The translations under genes and the position numbers were made by a program. Positions 1-7,949 of a stretch of DNA of 64,000 nt are shown here, one piece after another (position 1 is the stretch's first letter; every line of letters starts with the position of its first letter). The notes beneath the pieces were generated by a model that ran no database searches, had not been told where the DNA came from, and saw only the letters and a program-made list of their open reading frames with translations. Location: contig NZ_JAFFIW010000009.1 in the NCBI RefSeq assembly GCF_018588885.1, positions 159,237 to 223,236 of the forward strand, given 5' to 3'. The DNA is from Mesorhizobium sp. dw_380 (GTDB lineage: Bacteria; Pseudomonadota; Alphaproteobacteria; Rhizobiales; Rhizobiaceae).

Positions 1-258
1 GGCGATCGCGTGCCAACGGTCTCCTTCACCGTCGAGGGCATCGTGCCTGAGACGATCGTGCGGCAGATGAACGCCGAAAACATCTTCCTGTGGTCCGGTC
101 ACAACTACGCCTGGGAGATCGTCCACCAGCTCGGCATTCCTGCCGAACAGGGCGTCGTGCGCATCGGTATCGCGCATTACAACACGGCGGCCGAGATCGA
201 CGAGACACTGGAGAGCGTGCACCGGGTCATCGCCATGCTCAGGCAGCAGCGTTACTAG
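1..258 (+). CDS. Cysteine-desulfurase-like PLP enzyme, C-terminal fragment
   Basis: The frame is open from the first base, so only the last 85 residues are visible and the start lies outside the window. The segment has the C-terminal small-domain look of class V aminotransferases of the cysteine-desulfurase-like group: an IFLWSGHNYAWE stretch, then VVRIGIAHYNTAAEID, the usual conserved Arg-x-Gly/Ser and His-Tyr-Asn-Thr region, and a final helix. These enzymes use PLP to remove sulfur or selenium from cysteine-type substrates, but the catalytic lysine is off the window and the substrate cannot be told. It converges on the operon that ends at 272, 13 bp away. Confidence 0.8.
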   Translation, partial: GDRVPTVSFTVEGIVPETIVRQMNAENIFLWSGHNYAWEIVHQLGIPAEQGVVRIGIAHYNTAAEIDETLESVHRVIAMLRQQRY

Positions 259-271
259 CGGGTTTGCATTG

Positions 272-1300
272 TCACCGCGCCTTGCCGCCAAATCCAGTGA
301 GAAAGGCGGTGAGGTTGTCGCTGAGTTCGTCGCAGAGGTAGCCGCCTTCCTGGACGATGACAGTCGGCAGGCCGAGCTTGGCGATGGCTTCGCCGATGCG
401 CGAGAACCCTGGCGTTGTCACCGAAAGCCCGCCGAACGGATCGCCCTCGAACGCGTCGAGATCGAGCGCGACGACCAGCGCGTCGGGCGAGAAGGCACGG
501 ATACGCCGGAACGCAATGCCAAGCGCTTCCAGAAACGCGGCATCGGCGGATTTGCGCGGCAGCGGCAGGTTGAAATTGTAGCCAAGCCCCGGCCCTTCGC
601 CGCGCTCGTCGGCATGACCCCAGAAGAACGGATAGAAGCGCACCGGATCGGCATGCAGCGAGACGGTGAGCACGTCGGGCCGCGCATAAAAGATGCCTTG
701 CGTGCCGTTCCCGTGGTGCAGGTCGACATCGAGGATTGCCACGCGCGCCGCCTGCTTGCGCAACACCTGAGCGGCAACCGCCGAATTGTTGATGAAGCAG
801 AAGCCGCCGGCGACATCGGCAAAGGCGTGGTGGCCCGGTGGGCGGCACAGCGCATAGGCAGCCGGCGCGCCTGCCATCACCGCTTCAGCGGCTTCAACCG
901 CGCTCCACGCGCTCCACAGCGCGCTTTGCCATGTTTCGCCCGAGATCGGGCACGCCGTGTCGGCCATGTGGTAGCCGGCCTGGCCGACCGCCGAGGCCGG
1001 ATAGGAGCCGTTGCGGGCGATCGGGTGGATGTTGGGGATCACCTCCACCGAGGCACCCTCAATGCGCTGCCAGCGCGTGTAGATATGCTCAAGGAAATCG
1101 AGATATTCGGGCGTATGCACGGCCGAAACTGGGCCGAGGCCGTGATTGCGCGGCCGCTCGATCGAGCAGCCGGCAGATTTTGCACCGGCTAACAACCTCT
1201 CGACGCGTTCCGGCTTTTCCGGATTGGGCTGCGCGGCGCCGCTCGAGAGAAAGGCCTTGGGGTCGTGGCGCTTCTGCTCCTCGGCAAAGAAGGCTTTCAT
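272..1300 (-). CDS. Histone-deacetylase-family protein, acetylpolyamine amidohydrolase type
   Basis: 342 aa, the usual length for bacterial acetylpolyamine amidohydrolases. Visible motifs are RPPGHHAF with the catalytic His pair at about 157-158, DVDLHHGNGT with zinc ligands Asp193 and His195, the third zinc ligand in LDAFEGDPFGG (Asp282), and EGGYL with the catalytic Tyr at about 321. The insert around YPFFWGH is typical of the acetylpolyamine branch. Known members remove acetyl groups from N-acetylated polyamines or related amides using zinc in the cytoplasm. It is the last gene of the operon and its start overlaps the stop of the acetyltransferase gene by 4 bp. The exact substrate is inference. 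Confidence 0.88.
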   Translation of the reverse strand: MKAFFAEEQKRHDPKAFLSSGAAQPNPEKPERVERLLAGAKSAGCSIERPRNHGLGPVSAVHTPEYLDFLEHIYTRWQRIEGASVEVIPNIHPIARNGSYPASAVGQAGYHMADTACPISGETWQSALWSAWSAVEAAEAVMAGAPAAYALCRPPGHHAFADVAGGFCFINNSAVAAQVLRKQAARVAILDVDLHHGNGTQGIFYARPDVLTVSLHADPVRFYPFFWGHADERGEGPGLGYNFNLPLPRKSADAAFLEALGIAFRRIRAFSPDALVVALDLDAFEGDPFGGLSVTTPGFSRIGEAIAKLGLPTVIVQEGGYLCDELSDNLTAFLTGFGGKAR

Positions 1301-1809
1301 TGCTGATCCCCATTTTCCGGCGCATCAGCGAAGGCAAAAAAGGCTTCACCGATGATCTTCTGCGTCTGTTCGTAGCTCGACCAGGCAATACCCAGCCTTT
1401 CATAGAAGGCTTTTGCACCCTCATTGTCGGTGTCGACGGACAGCCTCAGATACACGCCGCCTTCCTTTCGGCTCTGCGCCGCAACGCGCCGCAGCAGCCG
1501 CTCGCCGATCTTGCGGCCGCGAAACCGATCCTCGACATAGAGGTCCTGCACATAGACGCCAGGCCGGCCCATCCAGGTCGAAAAGATCGGGAAATGCAGG
1601 CAGAGGCCGGCGAATTCGCCATCGACTTCGGCGATCAACGTGGAGAAAGCGGGCTTCTCGCCGAAACCCCAGGTTTTGAGATCGTCGGCCGTCGAGATGA
1701 TTTCTTCCGGTGCGCCGATATGGGTGCCGAGTTTCAGGATCGCCGCATGGATGGTTTCGACGTCTTCGATCCGTCCGGGGCGGAGGAGGATTTTTTCTGG
1801 GGCTGTCAT
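1297..1809 (-). CDS. GNAT N-acetyltransferase, diamine-acetyltransferase-like
   Basis: 170 aa single GNAT domain. The acetyl-CoA P-loop RFRGRKIG is at about 95-102, just after VYVQDLYVEDRF, an arrangement seen in spermidine/spermine (diamine) N-acetyltransferases. C-terminal motif B is NEGAKAFYERLGI. It should transfer acetyl from acetyl-CoA to a primary amine; the polyamine preference is inferred from the motif and the neighbour. Its stop overlaps the start of the deacetylase gene (ATGA type), so an amine acetylase and an amide deacetylase are translationally coupled. A 52 bp gap separates it from the BKACE gene upstream. Confidence 0.82.
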   Translation of the reverse strand: MTAPEKILLRPGRIEDVETIHAAILKLGTHIGAPEEIISTADDLKTWGFGEKPAFSTLIAEVDGEFAGLCLHFPIFSTWMGRPGVYVQDLYVEDRFRGRKIGERLLRRVAAQSRKEGGVYLRLSVDTDNEGAKAFYERLGIAWSSYEQTQKIIGEAFFAFADAPENGDQQ

Positions 1810-1861
1810 GGCAAGTAGGGAGCCAAGGCGGGACTGGACGCAGGCATCTCAAATCATCATC

Positions 1862-2791
1862 TCAAAACGCCACCCGGTCGCCGCCCTTGAGTGCCAGCAT
1901 GTCGCGCGCTTCGGCTGGGGTGGCAACTTCCAGCGACAGCCCATCGAGAATGCCACGGATGCGGCGCACCTGGTCGGCGTTGGATTTCGCCAGCTGGCGC
2001 CCGTCATAAAGACTGTCCTCCAGCCCGACGCGGACATTGCCACCCATGGCCGCGGCGATCGAGATCAGCGGCATCTGGTTGCGGCCGGCGGCCAGCACCG
2101 AGAACTGGTATGTGTCGCCAAACAATTTGTCGGCGATCCGCTTCATGTGGATGAGATTGTCCGGATCGGCGCCGATGCCGCCCAGAATACCCAGCACGAA
2201 CTGGATGAACAGCGGCCCCGACACCAAGCCTCGGTCGCGGAAATGCGCCAGCGAATAGAGGTGGCCGACATCGTAGCACTCGAATTCGAAGCGCGTGCCG
2301 CAGCCATTGCCCAGCCTTTCAAGCACGCCTTCCATGTCGGCGAAGGTGTTCTTGAAGATGGTGTCGCGGGTGGCCTCGAGCAGCTTCGGCTCCCACTCAT
2401 GTTGCCATTCCCTCGGCTTGTCGAGCATCGGGAACAGCGCGAAGTTCATCGAACCCATGTTGAGCGAGCACATTTCCGGCTCGGCCCGCAGAGGCGCCGC
2501 CAGCCGCTGGTCAAGTGTCATCAGCGAGGAGCCGCCGGTGGTGATGTTGATCACCGCCGATGTTGCCTGCTTGATGCGCGGCAGGAACTGCATGTAGACG
2601 TCCGGATCGGCGGTCGGCCGGCCATCCCGGGGGTCGCGGGCATGCAGGTGCAGGATCGAGGCACCGGCCTCGGCCGCGGCGATCGCATCCGCCGCGATCT
2701 GGTCCGGTGTCACCGGCAGGTAAGGCGACATCGATGGCGTGTGCACCGAGCCGGTGACGGCGCAGGTGATGATGACTTTTCGCGTCGCCAT
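1862..2791 (-). CDS. BKACE family beta-keto acid cleavage enzyme (DUF849)
   Basis: 309 aa from the start MATRKVIITCAVTG, chosen because a TAAGGGA ribosome site lies just upstream and the family begins with this strand; an in-frame extension of 29 residues is not homologous-looking. The HLHARD motif at about 48-53 carries the two metal His ligands of 3-keto-5-aminohexanoate cleavage enzymes. The family condenses a beta-keto acid with acetyl-CoA to give acetoacetate and a new acyl-CoA in the cytoplasm. It starts 4 bp after the aminotransferase stop, which suggests the aminotransferase produces its keto substrate. The specific beta-keto acid is not determined. Confidence 0.92.
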   Translation of the reverse strand: MATRKVIITCAVTGSVHTPSMSPYLPVTPDQIAADAIAAAEAGASILHLHARDPRDGRPTADPDVYMQFLPRIKQATSAVINITTGGSSLMTLDQRLAAPLRAEPEMCSLNMGSMNFALFPMLDKPREWQHEWEPKLLEATRDTIFKNTFADMEGVLERLGNGCGTRFEFECYDVGHLYSLAHFRDRGLVSGPLFIQFVLGILGGIGADPDNLIHMKRIADKLFGDTYQFSVLAAGRNQMPLISIAAAMGGNVRVGLEDSLYDGRQLAKSNADQVRRIRGILDGLSLEVATPAEARDMLALKGGDRVAF

Positions 2792-2795
2792 TCCC

Positions 2796-4181
2796 TTACC
2801 CCCGGCCTTCGACGGGCAAGTCGAGTTCGGAGGCCAGAACCTCCAGCGAGTCGCCGATGATAGAGATGATCTCGCCAACCTGCTCGCTGGTGACGATCAT
2901 CGGTGGCGCGACCATGAAATTATCGCCGTCGACGCCACCTTTGACCTTGCGGCCATAGATGATCAGCCCGCGTTCGTAGGCGAGATCGAGCAGGCGCTGC
3001 GTGGCTTTCTTGCTCTGGTCGATCGGTCGCAGCGTGTCGGGATCGGCAACCATCTCGGCGCCGGTGAGCAGGCCCTTGCCGCGCACGTCGGCAATGAACG
3101 GGAAGCGCCTCGCCAGACCCTTCAATCCGTCCATCAGCACGTCGCCCATGGCGGCCGCATTGGCGATCAGGTCGAGCCGGTCCATTTCGCCGAGCACGGC
3201 AAGCCCGGCGGCGCAGGCGAGCGGATTGCCGGCATAGGTGTGGCCATGCTGGAAGCCTCCGGAGGCGAGCAGCGGCTGCACCAGCCGCATCGGTGCCGCC
3301 AGCGCGCCGAGTGGCGCGTAGCCCGAGCCCAGCCCCTTCGACAGTGCGACGATATCGGGCTTGCAGTTCCAGTGATCGCCGCCAAGGAACCTGCCGGTGC
3401 GGCCGGCGCCACTCATCACTTCGTCATGGATGAGCAGGATGCCGTAGCGGTCGCAGATCTCGCGGATACGCGCATAGTAGCTGTCGGGTGCGACCAGGGC
3501 TGCGGTGGCCGCACCGCCGATCGGCTCCATGATGAAGGCAACGACGCTCTCCGGGCCCTCGGCAAGGATCTTCTCCTCCAGCATGTCGGCATAGCGGATG
3601 CCGCGCTGTTCCATCGAAAGATTGTCGCGGTCGCGCCAGGCGGTCGGCGCCGGCACGGTCGGCATCACGCGCATCATCGGCGTAAAAGTTTCGGCCAGCG
3701 CGTCGTCGCCGGTGATCGAGAGCGAACCCAGCGTGCCGCCGTGATAGGAGGGAAAACGGGTGATCACCTTCCAGCGGCTGGCCTGGCCGGTGGCAACAGC
3801 CCATTGTCGAGCCAGCTTGATGCAGGATTCCGTCGCCTCCGAGCCGCCCGAGACGAAGAAGATGCGATCCATGCCTTCGGGCAGTTTTCCTGCCAGCTCA
3901 CGCGCCAGTTCTTCCGCCGGCTCATTCTCGAAATGCAGTCGATAGGCGAAGGTGGCGCGGTCCATCTGCCGCTTCATGGCATCAAGCACATTGCGGTTGG
4001 AATGGCCGATATTGGCGACCATCGGCCCGCTTGACCCATCGATGAAGCGGCGGCCGTCCTGCGTCCACATATAGATGCCCTCGGCGCGGTCGATCAGCGG
4101 CCGCCGCAGACTGGACAGGTAGAACAGATGCGAATCTCGCCGGGCTTCGGTCTGTTGAGCGGCGGTCTGAGCTTTCGACAT
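2796..4181 (-). CDS. Class III (omega) aminotransferase
   Basis: 461 aa with the class III fold. SGGSEATE at about 111-118 binds PLP phosphate, HDEV at about 252-255 holds the pyridine nitrogen Asp, and the PLP lysine is Lys282 in LSKGLGSG. The family moves amino groups from amines, beta- or omega-amino acids to a keto acceptor. The start MSKAQTAAQQ was preferred over an ATG 33 bp upstream because a GGAAAG ribosome site sits 7 bp before it; the start then lies 1 bp after the stop of the upstream gene. Location between an amidase-like protein and BKACE suggests it converts a released amine into a keto acid. Confidence 0.9.
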   Translation of the reverse strand: MSKAQTAAQQTEARRDSHLFYLSSLRRPLIDRAEGIYMWTQDGRRFIDGSSGPMVANIGHSNRNVLDAMKRQMDRATFAYRLHFENEPAEELARELAGKLPEGMDRIFFVSGGSEATESCIKLARQWAVATGQASRWKVITRFPSYHGGTLGSLSITGDDALAETFTPMMRVMPTVPAPTAWRDRDNLSMEQRGIRYADMLEEKILAEGPESVVAFIMEPIGGAATAALVAPDSYYARIREICDRYGILLIHDEVMSGAGRTGRFLGGDHWNCKPDIVALSKGLGSGYAPLGALAAPMRLVQPLLASGGFQHGHTYAGNPLACAAGLAVLGEMDRLDLIANAAAMGDVLMDGLKGLARRFPFIADVRGKGLLTGAEMVADPDTLRPIDQSKKATQRLLDLAYERGLIIYGRKVKGGVDGDNFMVAPPMIVTSEQVGEIISIIGDSLEVLASELDLPVEGRG

Positions 4182-4182
4182 G

Positions 4183-5823
4183 TCAGGACTTTCCGATATA
4201 GCGATCGAGGACATTCTTGGTGACGCGTTCGACCATCGGGTCTTGTCTTAGCAGGCCGGCGACCCATTCGCAGCTTCCGGCGTGGAACACCTCGCCCTTG
4301 CCGCGCGGGAAGTTGACGATCATGCCGTTGCCACGTTTGACCTTTTCAAGATTGGCGTCGCTCGCCTCGCCGAACAGCGTTTCGGCGGTGAAGCGGCCAT
4401 CCTCGTCGGTGAGGAACTGGTCCTCGATCGGGATGTCGGCGCTTTCCTCCACCTGGGACGCCATACCGACGGCGAGAACTTGCAGGCCATCCGGCGCGCC
4501 GCTCGTCGCGGTGGGGTAGGGCAGGCCACCGGTGATCTCGAAGTCGAGGCCGTCGACCTCATAGCCATAGACATGGCTGTCGGCGCCAAGCAGGTCGCCA
4601 TAATAAATGCCGGTGCCGGCAAAGGCCCAGTGCTCGGGCCGATAGACCGGAAAGCCGCGCACGCCGCGCGGCGCGCAGCCGCCCCAGCCGGCATAGACGC
4701 CACGTGTCGCGTTGAGCCCGAAGGTCGCCGAGCCCGGCCGGTCGATTTCCGGCGCTTCCCAGGAATTGGTGGCTCGGGTGATGTCGCCGCCGCGATAGGC
4801 GGGGTCCTCGGCGCGGGCGCGGTATTTGTAGCAGACCTGGCGGCGGCCTTCGTCTTCCAGCCGCGTCTGCCACATGAAATTGCCGGCAAAGCGCGCCGCA
4901 TGGCCGCCGCGCTCGACATAATTGTCGACGGCATCGCGCATTTCCCAGGTCCAGTACTCGTCGTGGCCGACGAAGACGGCACAGTCATAGCCGTCAAGAA
5001 TATCCGGCGAAAAATGCAGGTCGTGCTGGCTGACGAGGTCGACGCCGTAGCCGGCCCGTTCGGCAAAACGGAAAAAGTGGCTGTCGTAGCTCGCCCAGCC
5101 CGACGAGGCGTATTTCTTCGAATGGCCGGTGGCGAGCGCCCATTCCATATGCGGATAGCGCGGCACCGTCTTCGGTGGCACGGCGACCTCCAGCGGCACG
5201 CGCGGCGCATCCTTCGGCAACACGACGAAGCCTCGGCACCAGGGCCGCTGCGTCGACACGACGGGCGAGTACTGGTTGCGATCCGGCCCGGTGATGCCCT
5301 GATAATGGTTGGAGCCGCCCCAGGTGTTGTAGGCAAGCCAGGTGCCCGTCGCAGCCACCTGCAGCACACGGCCGGGCTTCTTGCCAATCTGGGGAGAGAC
5401 TATGAAGAGATGACGGCAAAGGATCGGCTTGCCGTCGCGTCCATCGGCGGTCAGCGTCACGCGGTAGGCCCCGGACGGCCAATCGCTCCCGACATGGAAT
5501 TCGAACGAAGCTTCCCATCCGCACCCCTCGGCCGAACATTGGTCTGGACTGTCCTGCCAGCGCGCCGCGATGCCCGATTTCTCGAACATTTTCGTCTCGG
5601 TGCCGCCATCGCGGGTGATCGCCATGCTGAAGGACGGAGCGGTCGAACTGACATGCAGCGTCACCGTCTCGCCGGCGCGATAGGAAAAACGGTCGCTGTA
5701 GCACCAGATCTCGCCGCGTTCGCCATCCATCCCAGGCCATTCGTAATAGTGGCCGTGCACGGCGTGGCGGCGCTGCTCTGGCGTCAGCCCGAAATCGGGG
5801 AATTCGGTCGGCAGATGGGTCAT
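4183..5823 (-). CDS. N,N-dimethylformamidase large-subunit-like protein
   Basis: 546 aa matching the large-subunit domain of N,N-dimethylformamidase: an N-terminal beta-sandwich (FSYRAGETVTLHVSS) and a long C-terminal domain with GHDEYWTWEMRDAVDNY near the middle and FPRGKGEVFHAGSCEW near the end. The known enzyme hydrolyses dimethylformamide to dimethylamine and formate with a mononuclear iron site. No separate small-subunit gene is visible beside it, so the activity may differ. The start at MTHLPTEFPDFG was preferred to an ATG 78 bp upstream. It is the first gene of the operon and most likely defines its substrate class, an amide. Confidence 0.8.
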   Translation of the reverse strand: MTHLPTEFPDFGLTPEQRRHAVHGHYYEWPGMDGERGEIWCYSDRFSYRAGETVTLHVSSTAPSFSMAITRDGGTETKMFEKSGIAARWQDSPDQCSAEGCGWEASFEFHVGSDWPSGAYRVTLTADGRDGKPILCRHLFIVSPQIGKKPGRVLQVAATGTWLAYNTWGGSNHYQGITGPDRNQYSPVVSTQRPWCRGFVVLPKDAPRVPLEVAVPPKTVPRYPHMEWALATGHSKKYASSGWASYDSHFFRFAERAGYGVDLVSQHDLHFSPDILDGYDCAVFVGHDEYWTWEMRDAVDNYVERGGHAARFAGNFMWQTRLEDEGRRQVCYKYRARAEDPAYRGGDITRATNSWEAPEIDRPGSATFGLNATRGVYAGWGGCAPRGVRGFPVYRPEHWAFAGTGIYYGDLLGADSHVYGYEVDGLDFEITGGLPYPTATSGAPDGLQVLAVGMASQVEESADIPIEDQFLTDEDGRFTAETLFGEASDANLEKVKRGNGMIVNFPRGKGEVFHAGSCEWVAGLLRQDPMVERVTKNVLDRYIGKS

Positions 5824-5966
5824 GAACACCGGAAAAGCTCGAAGGTCGTCATTTCGGCGATCTGCAGGGCGAGCGTCAAATGGAAACGATCGGGCCAGCA
5901 TTTGTTAGCCGCGCCCTTGGCCAGCTTCAGCAAACGGATTATCTCAGGGAAGGCGGCGTTTCCGCC

Positions 5967-6227
5967 ATGGGGATCGGCATGCTCAGAGTGCAAAAGGTCA
6001 AGGTCGACGACATCTACGTGCCGACGGCGCGCAAGAAGACGCTGCATCCCGAGACCGTCCGGCACCTCGCCGAGGACATCCTGGAGAACGGCATGAAGAT
6101 GCCGATCCAGGTCCGCCACGACGGCAAGCGCCATATACTGGTCGAAGGCCTGCATCGGCTGGAGGCGGCCAAGTGGCTCGGCGAGACCGAGATCGACGCT
6201 TATCTGGTGCAAGCCAAACGCCACTGA
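5967..6227 (+). CDS. Stand-alone ParB/Srx-fold domain protein
   Basis: 86 aa consisting of one ParB N-terminal-like domain: VKVDDIYVP, then AEDILENGMKMPIQVR and the signature LVEGLHRLEAAKWLGE. It lacks the helix-turn-helix and dimerisation domains of true ParB, so a partition role is unlikely. Small proteins of this fold include nucleases and sulfiredoxin-like enzymes. The start at MGIGMLRV was chosen because an AGGGAAGG site precedes it; the upstream extension is not conserved-looking. It is divergent from the catabolic operon, with 143 bp between the two starts. Confidence 0.75.
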   Translation: MGIGMLRVQKVKVDDIYVPTARKKTLHPETVRHLAEDILENGMKMPIQVRHDGKRHILVEGLHRLEAAKWLGETEIDAYLVQAKRH

Positions 6228-6337
6228 CGCGGTTTCTGCCAACTCGCCATTTCCGGAATTTTCTCTCTGGCCATGTCGGGCGGCGTTGCATTGGCTCGTC
6301 CTTGGGACGGAAGCCAGATCAACCCGAGGAGACCACT

Positions 6338-6823
6338 GTGGCCACCAAGCTCGACATTGCCCCCGCCAACGACCGCGAACTGGTTCTTGCCCGCATCATC
6401 GATGCGCCGCGCGAGAGCGTCTATCGCTGCTGGACCGACCCGAAACTGGTCACGCAATGGTTTTCGCCAAAGCCGTGGACGACGCCGCGCGCCGAGATGG
6501 ATGTGCGCACCGGTGGCTCGAGCCTTGTCGTCATGGCCAGCCCCGACGGCAACGAGTTTCCCAACCCCGGTGTCTTCCTGGAAGTCATTCCCGGCAAGAA
6601 GATCGTCTTCACCGATGCCTATACCCAGGCGTGGGAGCCGTCGGAAAAGCCGTTCATGACCGTTGCGCTGACCTTCGAGGATGAAGGCCAGGGCAAGACC
6701 CGATACATCGCGCGCGTCCGGCACTGGAGCGTCGCCGACCGCGAACAGCATGAGCAGATGGGTTTTCACGTCGGTTGGGGCCAATGCACCGACCAGTTCG
6801 AAGACCTCGCCAAGACGCTTTGA
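6338..6823 (+). CDS. AHSA1/SRPBCC domain protein
   Basis: 161 aa from a GTG codon with a GAGGA site 7 bp upstream. The sequence DAPRESVYRCWTDPKLVTQW followed by PKPWTTP and a C-terminal amphipathic helix (HVGWGQCTDQFEDLAKTL) is typical of the activator of Hsp90 ATPase homologue 1 branch of the START-like superfamily. These small proteins bind hydrophobic ligands in a helix-grip cavity. Function here is unknown. The longer in-frame ORF upstream of the GTG overlaps the previous gene and lacks a family match. Confidence 0.82.
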   Translation: MATKLDIAPANDRELVLARIIDAPRESVYRCWTDPKLVTQWFSPKPWTTPRAEMDVRTGGSSLVVMASPDGNEFPNPGVFLEVIPGKKIVFTDAYTQAWEPSEKPFMTVALTFEDEGQGKTRYIARVRHWSVADREQHEQMGFHVGWGQCTDQFEDLAKTL

Positions 6824-7007
6824 AATCGGCGGGACGGGAACAGATCGATATGTGCAAGACCCTGCTTTTCGGCTGACCGGGCACCACCCGCCGTGGTGAA
6901 CTTCATCGCATTCCGATTATCGATGCGTTGTATCAAAGCTTTTCAATTGACCCTGTCGGCCGTGCGACTACGTTGCCGCTTATTTCCTCCATTTGTGGAT
7001 CGAGACG

Positions 7008-7403
7008 ATGGCTAAACACCAGGGTGGCTGCCTTTGCGGAGCGGTGCGCTACCGCACCGACGCGGCTCCGATCAACGAGCGCATCTGCCATTGCCGGCTT
7101 TGCCAGAAGGCGATCGGCGCCACTTTCAACGCGCGCGTATTGTTTCGCATCGATGAGGTGACGATCGAAGGGCCGTTGGCAACAGTCAACACCTCGCCGG
7201 ATCTCAAGCGCGGCTTTTGCCCGAACTGCGGCACGACGATGTTTTCGCGGCGCGATTCCGCCGGCATCATCGGCATCACCACCGGTTCGCTCGACGACCC
7301 CTCGACGTTCAAGCCGCAGATGCACATTTTCACCGCCTCGAAACAGCCCTGGGTGGTTCTTGACGACGGCCTGCCGCAATATGAAGGCGCTCCGCCGGCC
7401 TAG
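7008..7403 (+). CDS. GFA family zinc protein (glutathione-dependent formaldehyde-activating-like)
   Basis: 131 aa single CENP-V/GFA domain. Zinc ligands are visible as CLCG near residue 8, CHCRLCQ near 30 and CPNCGTTMF near 72. Some members catalyse glutathione addition to formaldehyde, but most are uncharacterised, so a specific reaction should not be assumed. The start at MAKHQGGCLCG follows a short GAGACG stretch. It stands alone between the AHSA1-type gene and a small unknown gene. Confidence 0.85.
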   Translation: MAKHQGGCLCGAVRYRTDAAPINERICHCRLCQKAIGATFNARVLFRIDEVTIEGPLATVNTSPDLKRGFCPNCGTTMFSRRDSAGIIGITTGSLDDPSTFKPQMHIFTASKQPWVVLDDGLPQYEGAPPA

Positions 7404-7555
7404 GCTTTTTTCCTTCTGCGCCAGGCAGAGAAAGAAGCGAGATCATGACCAAAAAATAATCCAATTCGACACGCTATAGCCGGCAAAGCGTCATTGGCGA
7501 GCCATCATTGTCTTCCTATCTATGCTGCGCGGGCCGGCATTCGAGGAGACGACGG

Positions 7556-7753
7556 ATGAACGACAGCATCAGCACCCTGGACGAGCTTTTGAGCGATCCG
7601 ATGGTCCTGCTTGTCATGGAGCGCGACCGTGTGCGCCCGGAACAGGTCCGTATGCTGCTCGAACGGGCGCGGCGTCCCGCTGTCGATGAGCCGATTGTGC
7701 CGCCGCCCCACGTGATCGCCAGGGCCTGCCAGAAACTCTGGCTGTGCCCGTAA
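7556..7753 (+). CDS. Small unknown protein, 65 aa
   Basis: The ORF begins MNDSISTLDELLSDP after a strong GAGGAGA site and is followed by an intrinsic terminator, which together support a real gene. The protein is mostly helical with a charged centre (MERDRVRPEQVRMLLERAR) and a proline-rich tail ending in LWLCP. I recognise no domain. A terminal Cys-Pro is unusual but no lipid or targeting motif is evident. Confidence 0.6.
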   Translation: MNDSISTLDELLSDPMVLLVMERDRVRPEQVRMLLERARRPAVDEPIVPPPHVIARACQKLWLCP

Positions 7754-7787
7754 TCGCTTTGCCGTTTTTCCCCCGTGAGAACGCAGG

Positions 7788-7808
7788 CCGGCCCTTTGGG
7801 CCGGTTTT
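7788..7808 (+). terminator. Intrinsic terminator
   Basis: A perfect 7 bp stem, CCGGCCC, loop TTT, GGGCCGG, is followed directly by TTTT. It lies 34 bp after the stop of the 65 aa gene and should end its transcript. Confidence 0.75.
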
Positions 7809-7949
7809 GAACTGTGCGCATTCGGCGCAGCAGTGCCAGATTACAAATCCGTAAATTGATTATCCGGTCCATGACGGTAAGGCTTGCCCGGGCCTGACCG
7901 GCACCGGTCCCATCCGCGCAATTTCGATCTCTCACACACGGAACCAGAC

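Noticed and set aside
4282..6096. A 604-codon plus-strand ORF over the dimethylformamidase-like gene
   Set aside because: Shadow of the minus-strand gene; no family match, and it runs through the ParB-like gene start.
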